In this document: one piece after another, positions 54,201 to 62,139 of the stretch
How positions within the stretch are numbered: position 1 is the first letter of the stretch
Layout: the number at the start of each line of letters is the position of its first letter
Origin: Pseudoalteromonas luteoviolacea
GTDB lineage: Bacteria; Pseudomonadota; Gammaproteobacteria; Enterobacterales; Alteromonadaceae
Direction: 5' to 3'
DNA: 64,000 nucleotides
NCBI RefSeq assembly: GCF_001750165.1
Contig: NZ_CP015411.1
Location: 4,626,501-4,690,500 of the forward strand
The notes under the pieces: generated by a model
What the model saw: the letters and a program-made list of their open reading frames with translations, nothing else
What the model was told of the DNA's origin: nothing
Databases searched by the model: none
Translations under genes and position numbers: made by a program

Positions 54201-54544
54201 ATGTCATTCCTAAATCGACTGCCCAAACATTGATTGCTGACACGGAAAATAATGTACGCTTCACAATTTGGCTAGACGCAGATGAAAATGGCTGGCTTAA
54301 GAGCAAAGAGGCCAACTTCTCTAATTCAAGAAGTAACTATCTACTTGATTGTAATGTCGATGACACCTGTCGAATCAAAGTAAGCCACACTCTGAGATTG
54401 CCATCTATCGGCTGGGTCCCTAAACGCTTTACGCTCAGGGCTAAGCTCGAAGAATATCCACTTTATAATCGTAAATCAGACGGGTGTAAAAACTTCTATG
54501 ACGGGGAAGTTGCAGACGTCAATTTTAAAGTTCGCGTGTTCTAA
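51236..54544 (+). CDS. Secreted M4-family (thermolysin-like) metalloprotease with PKD and GEVED-like domains
   Basis: This 1102-aa exported zinc protease begins with a signal peptide (MRISGFPFALGMVSLSIIG, cleavage near IQA). A propeptide with an FTP-like part follows (HYQTYFNGYPVVDGQFV near 90). The catalytic domain has HESAH near residue 410 and the downstream GEAGAFNEAFSD with the third zinc ligand Glu, as in M4 enzymes. Several beta-sandwich modules follow. One has a Ca-binding-like DSNHDGIFSPEE, one is PKD-like (AYHWDFGF near 860), and the last has DADENGWLKSKE and ends DGEVADVNF, like GEVED domains. The total length is far above classic thermolysin because of these C-terminal modules. 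The ATG at 51236 has AAGGAGA upstream. It is first in a row of secreted-protein genes. Confidence 0.92.
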   Translation: MRISGFPFALGMVSLSIIGASGIQAAELKPIINQEHLWGSQPSSSVLKPTYFTSNNESVPTTKNTSDALEHRLVKVKGEKTKYEHYQTYFNGYPVVDGQFVLIKNDDEIIQGLGQILSLNKSSQFVGNDIFQFTEQRIKTQLASVLKTAEDFSFSKVYKVWKGSLIPAFSVRVTHNNKIEEQLLHAVTLQVLDKKSAVDKLTPTNAEYVAAGGIGGNEKLGAICYSPSPSSMTNCLAYQFDQYTNASTELVFEDTTVDTPLIFNEFGGYPFIVKKEGNQCFFENQYVKTIDYPVDQEAAFSFDCSTSTEHFNKTQIDDFYWYNFSYSGLNDAHFYGGLVMQYYHKLFADLYPSLNNDCSYSGYCIKQLMQRVSNDSLGSAQAFWDDTYTNYGTGDGGATSYAHTTLSLIAHESAHAITYWNSGLAGNGEAGAFNEAFSDIASIAALSYLQAGVSGSYTNSKAFLDQTSDNSHALKDRKWWYGWDVFYSDVAGRHFALPSADGKGLDHLSMLTPGESHYNIAGLFRKAFYELVKSKNWSVEEAFKLFIKANVDCLPSNASLADASFCLVSQASSFNANRTSAQAKNDVDNVLVSVGLVAQNSNKSTFDLDIFTQYDEIAFDLTTIPANEIAQIDINWGDGTSDSWSSDSGHAIQPYLTRKQAVAVDALNLFELTVTKHNSSQLYAGRHYFSKAYNGCAPDINSANTLLPTNVSLNDTPVVLTAQSYQSVTSDTAVLNRGTQNILFVGQNLNGQSVSVLFDSNHDGIFSPEEALTQNATVSNGQITFNIDSQVRLGKSILRLAIGSNYDHFTTCGYLSSGQVVDFQVKTEQPPIPISAGFDYTILDGNKVKFTNTTTLDDTRNPAYHWDFGFDTPTSDRKNPADVQYPDATESYNVTLTVNYQDGSGESDTVSKQINITAQPPGSDLCSVSRLAPSYENALYIDELSLSTDWNNLTYIDGSQGSNASGYGAHVIDASFPQQRELTVNMLSNVIPKSTAQTLIADTENNVRFTIWLDADENGWLKSKEANFSNSRSNYLLDCNVDDTCRIKVSHTLRLPSIGWVPKRFTLRAKLEEYPLYNRKSDGCKNFYDGEVADVNFKVRVF

Positions 54545-54585
54545 CTTGTAATCCGCACGCACCTTTTAATTTTTTAGTAGTAAGG

Positions 54586-54611
54586 ACTCACCAGACACAA
54601 GTTTGGTGAGT
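54586..54611 (+). other. Hairpin between the protease and Hint-protein genes
   Basis: A perfect 8-bp inverted repeat (54586-54593 with 54604-54611) lies 41 bp past the protease stop. No T run follows, so it may be a weak terminator or an mRNA-stabilising structure. Confidence 0.4.
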
Positions 54612-54665
54612 GCCTGAGCATGCGCTCGAAAACTTTTTAACTGTTTTTAAGGGAATAACATACCT

Positions 54666-56606
54666 ATGAAATTATTAAGTCTTTCTGTTGCACTCGCGTT
54701 AGGTGCAACTTCAACGCTAGCACTGGCAAATGACATAAACCCAGTAATTGGCGAAGCTAATTATGTGTTTACTCAAGAACAGGTGTTAGATAAAAATGCC
54801 AAGCTAATTAAACGTTTAGCGCAGCATGGCCTGAATGCTAAAACAAGGCCGCATCTATTTAACCTGATAGAGCAAAGGGCAAACTTTAAAACCAGTAAAG
54901 TCATGCCTTCGACTTTGAATCAGGCACCTGTAGATTGTAAAAGCGCAAATAAAGCATTGTGTTCATTCTTCATGCACACCGGTGTGAGTATCAGAACAGA
55001 TACCAGAACAAATAAACCACACCTTGTCGTTACTGCTGTTAATTCAAAAACTTACAGCACAGAATATACAATGCTAGATATTGTACTTATGAATGAAAAA
55101 GGCGAGTACCTTACTCTTCCTAAATACATTGAATATTTTGGTGATGGTGCTGAGCAAAAGCGTAAAGAAATCCTTTCTTCAACGCCATTGGAAAATATCC
55201 TCACTCAATTACAAAACTCTGAAGCTATTTTTGCTGATGCATGGATAACCGTTACGCACACCGATGCAAGTGGTCGCCAAGTAGTTGAAGATCAAAATGT
55301 CATTGTTGAATACCCATTAGCAACATTGCTTGACCAAATCGCCGGTGTAAATGCAAAAGTAAGTGGTAAAAGCGCTGACTTTACAGTGATGAATGGCCCA
55401 GAGCCGATTATTCATCACCCTAAGGACACGCGCTCAAAAACAGGTGGACCTGACAACAAAATCACAGTTTGTTTGAACCGTAACTATGGGGATTGTGATT
55501 ATGAAAATATTTATCCTACATCGACACCAAATGATCAGTTGAAATTGAAGATCCCATTCCAAGGTGAATACACAATTACAGGTAAAGTGACGCGTATCTA
55601 CCGTCCAGACTGGACTGTACTTGACGCTGTTGAGACGGATAAAGGTGTTGAGTTAGAAGTCGGTAATAATGGCAACCCAGTTATAAAACCAAGCGTCGTT
55701 AACTTAGGTTCAAATATCTTTATTCAAACGAAAGAAGGTGGTGGTGCAAACGAAATTGCAGGTAACCAATATCAAGATATCGCCAACTTCTTCGCAAATA
55801 ACATTAAACTTGAGTATTTCATTGTCGGTGGTCGTACGAGAACGAAGATATCTTGGAATATCCCTCGAGCACAGGGTGTATTTGGCGATGCGTCTCTTTA
55901 TGGCCGTTATGCTGATGCAAATTGGATTTTGAACATTTCTGCTGATATTGAGACAAGGCCGGGTCGACCACGTCCTGGTACGCTTGTGGTTGGCTCAACA
56001 CCAGAGCAAGGCTCTTGGGCATTTACTGATTACCCACAAATGCAAATTGTATACAGCTGCTTAGCTGAGGGCTCACTGATCACCTTACCTGGTGGTAAGC
56101 AAGTGCCTATCGAGTCATTACAGATCGGTGACACGGTACTAGGTGCAAGTGAATATTCGCCTTCAAGCCATACACAATTGACGATTGCTGATATTTCCGT
56201 TGGTGTGGAAGCAATTCCAATGACACAAATCACTACGCGTTCTGGTAAAGAACTCTTACTTACCGAGTCTCACCCAGTTGTGATGCGTTCAGGTAAATCA
56301 GTCTGGGCAAGCAAAGTTGAGCTTGGTGACGTGATCCATACACAGGATGGTCCAGAATCAGTATCTAAGATAGAAACAGTTAAATTCGTAGATAATGTTT
56401 ATAACCTTCGCTTAGAGCGCAGCAAAGATGACCCTCAATACAAAGTGGGTGAAACATTCAGCTTATTCGCGAATGGCGTTCAAGTGGGTGACTTAGGTAT
56501 GCAAAGTGAAAATGAGTTCACTGAAATCGTTGAAACTGAGCAAGATATTCTAAACCGCCTACCTGAAGCATGGCACAAAGATTATCTAAATAGTCTAAAG
56601 CAGTAA
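54666..56606 (+). CDS. Secreted protein with C-terminal Hint (Hedgehog/intein) self-processing domain
   Basis: This 646-aa protein has a signal peptide (cleavage near TLALA). Residues 25-460 form a large part I do not recognise, with four Cys (in VDCKSANKALCSF and VCLNRNYGDCDY). From Cys465 a Hint domain begins. It has SCLAEGSLITLPGGKQV, IGDTVLGA, the TESHPV histidine block near 535 and the C-terminal NVYNLRLER...SLFANGVQVGD pattern. Such domains cut the chain at the Cys and are found in proteins whose N-terminal part is released or transferred after export. It lies between the M4 protease and a set of MACPF-like proteins, and an intrinsic terminator follows. The partner of the cleaved N-terminal part is unknown. 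Confidence 0.8.
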   Translation: MKLLSLSVALALGATSTLALANDINPVIGEANYVFTQEQVLDKNAKLIKRLAQHGLNAKTRPHLFNLIEQRANFKTSKVMPSTLNQAPVDCKSANKALCSFFMHTGVSIRTDTRTNKPHLVVTAVNSKTYSTEYTMLDIVLMNEKGEYLTLPKYIEYFGDGAEQKRKEILSSTPLENILTQLQNSEAIFADAWITVTHTDASGRQVVEDQNVIVEYPLATLLDQIAGVNAKVSGKSADFTVMNGPEPIIHHPKDTRSKTGGPDNKITVCLNRNYGDCDYENIYPTSTPNDQLKLKIPFQGEYTITGKVTRIYRPDWTVLDAVETDKGVELEVGNNGNPVIKPSVVNLGSNIFIQTKEGGGANEIAGNQYQDIANFFANNIKLEYFIVGGRTRTKISWNIPRAQGVFGDASLYGRYADANWILNISADIETRPGRPRPGTLVVGSTPEQGSWAFTDYPQMQIVYSCLAEGSLITLPGGKQVPIESLQIGDTVLGASEYSPSSHTQLTIADISVGVEAIPMTQITTRSGKELLLTESHPVVMRSGKSVWASKVELGDVIHTQDGPESVSKIETVKFVDNVYNLRLERSKDDPQYKVGETFSLFANGVQVGDLGMQSENEFTEIVETEQDILNRLPEAWHKDYLNSLKQ

Positions 56607-56621
56607 GGATATGGCCAATGT

Positions 56622-56644
56622 AAAGGGCCTCTAGGGCCCTTTTC
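56622..56644 (+). terminator. Terminator after the Hint-protein gene
   Basis: An 8-bp stem (56622-56629 with 56635-56642) ends in TTTT. It lies just before the next gene's ribosome site, so it may act as an internal attenuator. Its core resembles the terminator at 61395. Confidence 0.6.
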
Positions 56645-56655
56645 ACGGAGTGAAA

Positions 56656-57897
56656 ATGATGAAAAACATAAATTATCTAATTGCGGCTTTTGCATTTCCA
56701 ATGTGTGTAAGTGCAACGCCTGAAAAAGTGCCTGCTAGCAACATAGCAGCGATGGATTTCCAAACAGAAGCCATAGATTTAGTGCCACTTGGGACTGCTC
56801 ATAAAAGTAAAGGCAATATCATGTTGGGCCTTAAATCTGTAGAAGGTATGGCTGTCGAGCACTTAGGAAACACCAATATCGACTTTCGTGTTGGTGTAGA
56901 CTTAAGCTACCAAGAAACACTGAAACTGATTGATGGTCAAGTCGATGCGGGATTCAATTTCCCTGTCGTACGTGTAGATGCAGGCGCAAATTATGCCAAA
57001 GATATCAGCGCAGATCGTTATACAGGTACTTACACGGTTTACTCTTCAGTCAAACCAAAGTCTCGTATTTTGATGCCATCAAATGAAAGCGGATACAAAC
57101 CAACTGCTGCGGCTACAGAGCTTGCGCAAGCCTATCCGGGTAACAAAGCAAATAACTTAGGTGATGGCTTTGTACAAGGTTTTGCCTATGGCTCCAATGT
57201 CGTCATCAATATGAAAATTGATTACCGCAATGAAGCGGACAAACGTGAAATTGGCGGCTACCTAGGCGTTGAATGGGTCGGTAGTGTCGATGTAGATGGT
57301 CGCTTGCAAAATATTGATGAGCAAAGAAAACAGTCGGTAAAAATCACCATCAGTGGTTATCAAAGCGGCGGTGATCCGAACAGATTACTGCAAATAATTC
57401 CAAATGGCATTATGCAATGTACGCTGTTGAATCCAGAGCCTTGCTTCAACTTATTTGAATCAGCGGTCAATTATCTAAAAACGGATTACATCAATCAATT
57501 TAATACGTTAGATGATTACAATGTAACTGAAACTTACATCACAAAATACCTTGATTCAGGTGCACAGTTACAAACACTGATCCCTGCAAATGGCTATCAG
57601 CCAGTGAACTATCTAACAAAACTTGTTGTTAAAGAGCTTATCTCACGTTGGATTGAAGAGCGTTTAACTTACAGAAGAGCAAAAAATTTACAGCGGTACT
57701 ATGCTGCACAGTTTGATGCAAACCAGCTTAGAGACTTAGGCGAAATCGAACGGGCTAGCCGTGCAAACGCAAACTTATTTGCTGACATAGTAGATTACTG
57801 TGAAAGAAACCCTGAAGGTAATTACTGTATTGATTATGAAGTACAAAGCGTTGGGTACTATCAAGATTACAGCGCCATCAGTGCTATCTTAAGGTAA
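56656..57897 (+). CDS. Secreted MACPF-like protein, paralogue 1
   Basis: This 413-aa protein has a signal peptide (MMKNINYLIAAFAFPMCVSA). The middle resembles pore-forming MACPF/CDC domains. A beta-rich part with NFPVVRVDAGANYAKDISAD is followed by GDGFVQGFAYGSNVVINMKI near 175. This aligns with the YGTHF-type motif, and SGYQSGGDPNRLLQIIP comes later. A Cys-containing, helical C-terminus follows. The protein at 58789 aligns over its whole length (FNFPVVRV/VNFPVVRV, GGDP, DNPKPCFD-like, LDDYNV/LSDYNV). The ATG at 56656 has GGAG five bases upstream; a GTG two codons earlier is also in frame. The family call is from eye-matching of motifs and is not certain; membrane insertion is not shown. Confidence 0.6.
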   Translation: MMKNINYLIAAFAFPMCVSATPEKVPASNIAAMDFQTEAIDLVPLGTAHKSKGNIMLGLKSVEGMAVEHLGNTNIDFRVGVDLSYQETLKLIDGQVDAGFNFPVVRVDAGANYAKDISADRYTGTYTVYSSVKPKSRILMPSNESGYKPTAAATELAQAYPGNKANNLGDGFVQGFAYGSNVVINMKIDYRNEADKREIGGYLGVEWVGSVDVDGRLQNIDEQRKQSVKITISGYQSGGDPNRLLQIIPNGIMQCTLLNPEPCFNLFESAVNYLKTDYINQFNTLDDYNVTETYITKYLDSGAQLQTLIPANGYQPVNYLTKLVVKELISRWIEERLTYRRAKNLQRYYAAQFDANQLRDLGEIERASRANANLFADIVDYCERNPEGNYCIDYEVQSVGYYQDYSAISAILR

Positions 57898-57907
57898 GGA
57901 CGATAAG

Positions 57908-58777
57908 ATGAAAAAAACAAATTTACAGATCACTTTACCAGCTCTCACCTTACTTTCTATTGCGACAACTAATGTGATGGCCAATGAAGATCCGCAAGCC
58001 GTTATACAACAAGCGCAATACAGTGAGCTTGGAGATGTGTTAACAGTATCTCAAGCACAAGGACGATTTGCTTGGTTGAAAAAATGCTACGATGGTTTGC
58101 TTGTTGAGCTATGGGAACAGATGTATGACTCCAGAGCTATTGTGCCAAAAGAGCAAAAGCTTAATCAGCTTAAAGCGCTGTGGCTATCTAACGCGAAAAT
58201 AGCCGCAGGCAAAGCACAATATTTAACGTTTGCAAATCCTGACTTTTCTAACCCTTATGATTGGTATGCTGGCACAAGCGAAGCTCAGGCATGTACAACC
58301 ATGCCACCTGAGTATCGCCCTATTGCATTAAAAACGACTCTTTTATCTCGCTCTTACTGTGAAAACCGCAGCTATGATAATGAATGGGAATGGATCGAGT
58401 CGGTCAAGGTCGATACGTTTGAGCACACCTCAGGTAGTAAAAGTCACACCATCGTGTCTGGAAAAGTGTTAACCCTCAGTGCGAATAAGACGGCCCGCTT
58501 TACTATTACTCCAGGTAATGAAGATCCCACTTTCCCATCTTATGTTGCGGCAAGAGTATGGATTGACTGGAACCACAACGGCCAATTTGATGCCAATGAG
58601 CGCGTTTACCGCGGTGCTTCTGACCAAACTTTTACTTTCAATGTAGACGTCCCTAATAATGTTCCAGAGGGAATTACCTTGATGCGAGTGGCCACTGATG
58701 CAGGTGGCGGTTTTGATAACGCCTGTGAGCGTATTCACTATGGCGAAGTAGAAGACTACCTCGTAACAGTTCGTTAA
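57908..58777 (+). CDS. Secreted protein with C-terminal GEVED domain
   Basis: This 289-aa protein has a signal peptide (cleavage near VMA). A mostly helical part with two Cys covers residues 25-145. From YCENRSYDNEWEWIESV near 154 runs a GEVED-type beta-sandwich. It has IDWNHNGQFDANE (Ca-binding-like), LMRVATD and the name motif YGEVEDYLVTV at the end. GEVED domains are common in secreted proteins of marine bacteria and may help binding or stability. The gene is 10 bp after paralogue 1 and 11 bp before paralogue 2, so it is in their operon. The function of the N-terminal part is unknown. Confidence 0.8.
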   Translation: MKKTNLQITLPALTLLSIATTNVMANEDPQAVIQQAQYSELGDVLTVSQAQGRFAWLKKCYDGLLVELWEQMYDSRAIVPKEQKLNQLKALWLSNAKIAAGKAQYLTFANPDFSNPYDWYAGTSEAQACTTMPPEYRPIALKTTLLSRSYCENRSYDNEWEWIESVKVDTFEHTSGSKSHTIVSGKVLTLSANKTARFTITPGNEDPTFPSYVAARVWIDWNHNGQFDANERVYRGASDQTFTFNVDVPNNVPEGITLMRVATDAGGGFDNACERIHYGEVEDYLVTVR

Positions 58778-58788
58778 GGAATGATGAT

Positions 58789-60267
58789 ATGAAATCTATC
58801 TATTTATCTATGCTGTCATTAGCACTATCTGGTGCAGCATTTGCTGGTGAAAAAATAGAGTCACAGCCGAGTACTTCAACGTTATCTGGCTCTGTGGTCT
58901 CTGGGCTTATCAATGATCATGTTGCAATTGGTACAGCCTATGATAGCCAGAAAAAACGCTTTTTAAATGTACAGCCAGTCGCTGGTGTGGTTGATGAAAC
59001 TTTCGGTAACACCGAGTTAAAATTCACTACGGGTATCGACCTAAACTATGATGACATGTTGAGATCGCTCAATGGTAGTGTGGATGTTGACGTCAACTTC
59101 CCAGTTGTTCGTGTATCTGCAGGGGCTTCGCTTGCAAAGGAAATGGCTGCAAGCACCTACTCAAGTTCATATACGTTTAGTGCCTCAAGCACGCCTAAAA
59201 AGCACTTATATTTACCTAAGAATGTTAATCAAGGCTATACCCTCTCTGAGGTAGGTGAAAACATTGCCAATAACTACCAAACTAAAATTCAAACTCTGGC
59301 GGGTGATGAGTTTGTAACAGGTATTGAATACGGTGCAAGTGTCCTTGTTAACCTGAAGATAGATTACGGTAGTAACCGTGATAAATCTGAAATCGGTGGT
59401 TACTTAGATGTCGATCTATATGGTGGTGTGTTTAATGTTGGTGGTCAGCTTAAGTACCTAAAAGATGATACTAAGTCATCAATTAAAATAACGGTACGTG
59501 CGGTTCAACAAGGGGGTGACCCAAAGCAATTGTTGAGCATTATTCCAAACAACATCATCACCTGTTCTTTGGATAATCCAAAACCATGTTTCGACATGTT
59601 TTATGAAGCTGTGAACTATTCTAAGAACAGCTTCAGACAACAGCTAAACACATTGTCCGATTACAATGTTGTACGTTACTACACAACTCGATATGACAAC
59701 TCATCACTGGCACTTCGTGCCCTAGTGCCTGAGTATCAAGTTGTAAGAAATGCAACAAAGTGGCTAATTAGCGAGCTAGAAGATGACTTTAAACAGTCTA
59801 TTCTTGATGAGCAACGCGCTCAGAGTTTATTGAACAGTTATTACGCATACTTACCTGAAGCACAACGTACTTCTGTGGAGCAGATCAAGGACTATGCTTA
59901 CGATAATGCTTGGTTCTTCTTCAATGCGGCACAATTCTGTCGAGACAACCCATTTGGCTACGCATGTGAAAACAAAGTACGCGAAATGAAGCAAGCTTGC
60001 GAGCAACGCGGGCGCGCTTGTCCGGCAAACTATGATGTCACACAACTACAATTGCCTAGCAGTGATAGCCTTGACTGGAAAAAGTGTGAACTCGCACGTC
60101 AAGAAGCTGTACGTTCAGGCGTTGTAACTGAAGATGAAAGCGCGAAGTTCCGCAACATGCGTTGGGCACCAACGTTTATTGATGTAAATGCGCCAGCAAG
60201 AGGGATCCTAAACTGGCGTCTTTGCGAGGGTGCTTTAAGTACCTATGGTAACGCATTCGCACAATAA
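58789..60267 (+). CDS. Secreted MACPF-like protein, paralogue 2
   Basis: This 492-aa protein is a full-length relative of the 56656 protein with a longer C-terminus. The signal peptide ends near AFA. The middle shows LNYDDMLRSLNGSVDVDV, NFPVVRVSAGASLAKEMA, GDEFVTGIEYGASVLVNLKIDY near 180 and VQQGGDPKQLLSIIP. The C-terminal third (about 380-492) is Cys-rich (EQRGRACPANY and others) and absent from paralogue 1. An AAGGA site precedes the ATG. As for paralogue 1, a pore-forming or membrane-binding role is possible but not shown. Confidence 0.6.
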   Translation: MKSIYLSMLSLALSGAAFAGEKIESQPSTSTLSGSVVSGLINDHVAIGTAYDSQKKRFLNVQPVAGVVDETFGNTELKFTTGIDLNYDDMLRSLNGSVDVDVNFPVVRVSAGASLAKEMAASTYSSSYTFSASSTPKKHLYLPKNVNQGYTLSEVGENIANNYQTKIQTLAGDEFVTGIEYGASVLVNLKIDYGSNRDKSEIGGYLDVDLYGGVFNVGGQLKYLKDDTKSSIKITVRAVQQGGDPKQLLSIIPNNIITCSLDNPKPCFDMFYEAVNYSKNSFRQQLNTLSDYNVVRYYTTRYDNSSLALRALVPEYQVVRNATKWLISELEDDFKQSILDEQRAQSLLNSYYAYLPEAQRTSVEQIKDYAYDNAWFFFNAAQFCRDNPFGYACENKVREMKQACEQRGRACPANYDVTQLQLPSSDSLDWKKCELARQEAVRSGVVTEDESAKFRNMRWAPTFIDVNAPARGILNWRLCEGALSTYGNAFAQ

Positions 60268-60277
60268 ACCACCAAAA

Positions 60278-60304
60278 GACCACAGCGGCAATGTCGCTGT
60301 GGTC
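60278..60304 (+). other. Perfect 10-bp inverted repeat between MACPF-like genes
   Basis: 60278-60287 pairs with 60295-60304 with a 7-nt loop. TTTT follows on the minus strand but no T run on the plus strand. It may pause transcription or protect the mRNA end between paralogues 2 and 3. Confidence 0.45.
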
Positions 60305-60320
60305 GCTTCCAGGAGCAGAT

Positions 60321-61388
60321 ATGAAACTCACATTGTTTCTGCTGACGATGATTTGGTCGTTTGATGCGTTTAGTAAGGTATATTACAGTAAACAAATCAA
60401 AGATTCAGATCTTGGAAAAGCATTTTCGACCCAGTCACATCAAGTTGGTGACCACTGTTTAGTTGGTCAAATCTCTTACCATAAAGACTTATCTGGTAGT
60501 CTAGACTACTTTCAAAGAGTGAATAGCTCAAACATACGAAGAAGAACGTTTGGTGAAGTTCATGGCGGTGTAAATTTGTTTATTATTGCTGGCAGTGTGT
60601 CTACATCCATGACACATAGAAATGCCACAGATAATAAAACCATGACATCACAACTACACCTCAAACTAGACGAAGGCTACAGTACATTAGAACAAAGATC
60701 AGTCAAAGATGGTAAAGACATAAGCCAATGTGGTACTCACTTTATTTATCAAGTTAACTACGGTCGAGATATTTTTATCAATACCCGGCTTCACTTCAGG
60801 ACAGAAGAAGATTTCAAACGCTTTGTTATCAAGATAAAAATTCGTTTGTTATTTTTCAAAAAGACCTTCACCAAAATTCGTGAAATTGAGAAATATGCTG
60901 AAAATGCTGTTTTCAGTGTTGATGTAAACTCAAATGGCCCCTTGCCTGCAGAGCTACAAGCAAAGTTAAATGCAAAGCCGACACATTGTAGCGGCAAAAA
61001 CATTTCACCCTGCTTGGAGACGTTAGCAAGCCTTGTTGACTACAGTTTTGATGCCAATGGATTGGTAAAAGATTTAGCTGAACTGGAGAAAGTACCACGC
61101 AGTTTTGTTGTCGCTGGATTTCAGGATTCAGGACACTATGGTGCACAGGACTGGCAAGCAGTACAGCAAAACTATTTATATGAAAAAACTTGGCATGCTG
61201 TAGAAGCGCATTTTGGTGATGCAGTCAGAACACTGCAAAGAGCCGAAGCCTTTTTAGCTGTTGCTTCTGAAAGTGAAAAGCCGCAACTTGAAGCGCAAAA
61301 AGTCGCTGCTGAACAAGCCTTATTGGATGCTACACAATTGAGGGAAACTTGTTTTGCATCGCCTTGGCTAGGCCAATGTCAATTGTAA
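60321..61388 (+). CDS. Secreted MACPF-like protein, paralogue 3
   Basis: This 355-aa protein starts at ATG 60321, which has AGGAG upstream; a longer frame begins at 60291. A signal peptide (MKLTLFLLTMIWSFDAF) is followed by beta-rich sequence. QCGTHFIYQVNYGRDIFIN near 140 is close to the MACPF signature Y/W-G-T-H-F/Y and is the best family match of the three. The end is helical with several Cys. It diverges more from paralogues 1 and 2, but the order, motif position and C-terminal part (LETLASLVDY) are comparable. It is the last gene of the row, before a clear terminator. Confidence 0.6.
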   Translation: MKLTLFLLTMIWSFDAFSKVYYSKQIKDSDLGKAFSTQSHQVGDHCLVGQISYHKDLSGSLDYFQRVNSSNIRRRTFGEVHGGVNLFIIAGSVSTSMTHRNATDNKTMTSQLHLKLDEGYSTLEQRSVKDGKDISQCGTHFIYQVNYGRDIFINTRLHFRTEEDFKRFVIKIKIRLLFFKKTFTKIREIEKYAENAVFSVDVNSNGPLPAELQAKLNAKPTHCSGKNISPCLETLASLVDYSFDANGLVKDLAELEKVPRSFVVAGFQDSGHYGAQDWQAVQQNYLYEKTWHAVEAHFGDAVRTLQRAEAFLAVASESEKPQLEAQKVAAEQALLDATQLRETCFASPWLGQCQL

Positions 61389-61394
61389 AACGTC

Positions 61395-61418
61395 ATAGGG
61401 CCTCTGGCCCTATTTTTC
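61395..61418 (+). terminator. Terminator of the secreted-protein row
   Basis: A perfect 8-bp stem (61395-61402 with 61406-61413, 3-nt loop) is followed by a T run on the plus strand. It lies between converging genes, just before the fabR stop. Confidence 0.8.
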
Positions 61419-62028
61419 AATCTGATTTCTTTTGATAACCCGCAGCACCTTTTGCAATGTATCTCAGCTGCCAAATCAATCTATCTGTTAGCTCAGCGCG
61501 CTGTTGTGGGTCTTGATCGAGTGCTTCTGCCCCCGAGCTAAATACTAACGTCACCATGGCTTCTGCTTGCATATAAGCATGAAGCGGATCTAGCTTAGTT
61601 TCAGACTCGAGATAATGTGCAAGTTCCAAAATAAAGTGCTTAATCTCTCTCGCTACCGCAGCACGAAAAGCTGGTGAAGTACCAGAGCGCTCTCTAAGCA
61701 AAAGCCTAAATTGGTTGCTCGACGTCTCAATAAACTCCATAAATGTCTGAACAGACGTATCAATCACACTACCACCACTGGCGATACGCCGCCTTGCTTG
61801 GCGCATAAGCTGCCTTAAAGTAAGTCCAGCCTCATCCACCAGCGTCAGTCCAAGTTCATTCATATCTTTGAAATGCCGATAAAAAGAAGTTGGTGCAATG
61901 CCTGCCTCGCGGGCCACCTCACGTAAACTCAAATTAGAAAAGCTATGCTCAGCACTGAGCTGATTAAACGCTGCTTCTATCAGTGCTTGTCGAGTTTTTT
62001 GTTTTTGTTGTGCACGCACACCTGACAT
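61417..62028 (-). CDS. fabR: TetR-family repressor of unsaturated fatty acid synthesis
   Basis: This 203-aa protein has an N-terminal TetR helix-turn-helix (residues 10-60; SLREVAREAGIAPTSFYRHF) and a ligand domain. FabR represses unsaturated fatty acid genes according to the acyl-CoA/ACP pool. The divergent desaturase gene and the AGCGTACA palindrome between them support this identity. The ATG has an AGGGG site. The C-terminus is typical and nothing is odd. Confidence 0.88.
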   Translation of the reverse strand: MSGVRAQQKQKTRQALIEAAFNQLSAEHSFSNLSLREVAREAGIAPTSFYRHFKDMNELGLTLVDEAGLTLRQLMRQARRRIASGGSVIDTSVQTFMEFIETSSNQFRLLLRERSGTSPAFRAAVAREIKHFILELAHYLESETKLDPLHAYMQAEAMVTLVFSSGAEALDQDPQQRAELTDRLIWQLRYIAKGAAGYQKKSD

Positions 62029-62108
62029 GAATAACCCCTAGTTTATTTGCCCCAATACGCTAATTGAGCAGTCTAATACTTGACGGCACAAGAATGAAAT
62101 ACTATTTT

Positions 62109-62126
62109 AGCGTACAAGTGTACGCT
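62109..62126. promoter_or_regulatory. FabR operator
   Basis: The 18-bp sequence AGCGTACAAGTGTACGCT is an inverted repeat with 8-bp arms around AG. It lies 13 bp before the desaturase start, between fabR and its target, and has the AGCGTAC/GTACGCT arms known for FabR sites. Confidence 0.75.
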
Positions 62127-62139
62127 GAGATTTTTAAAA

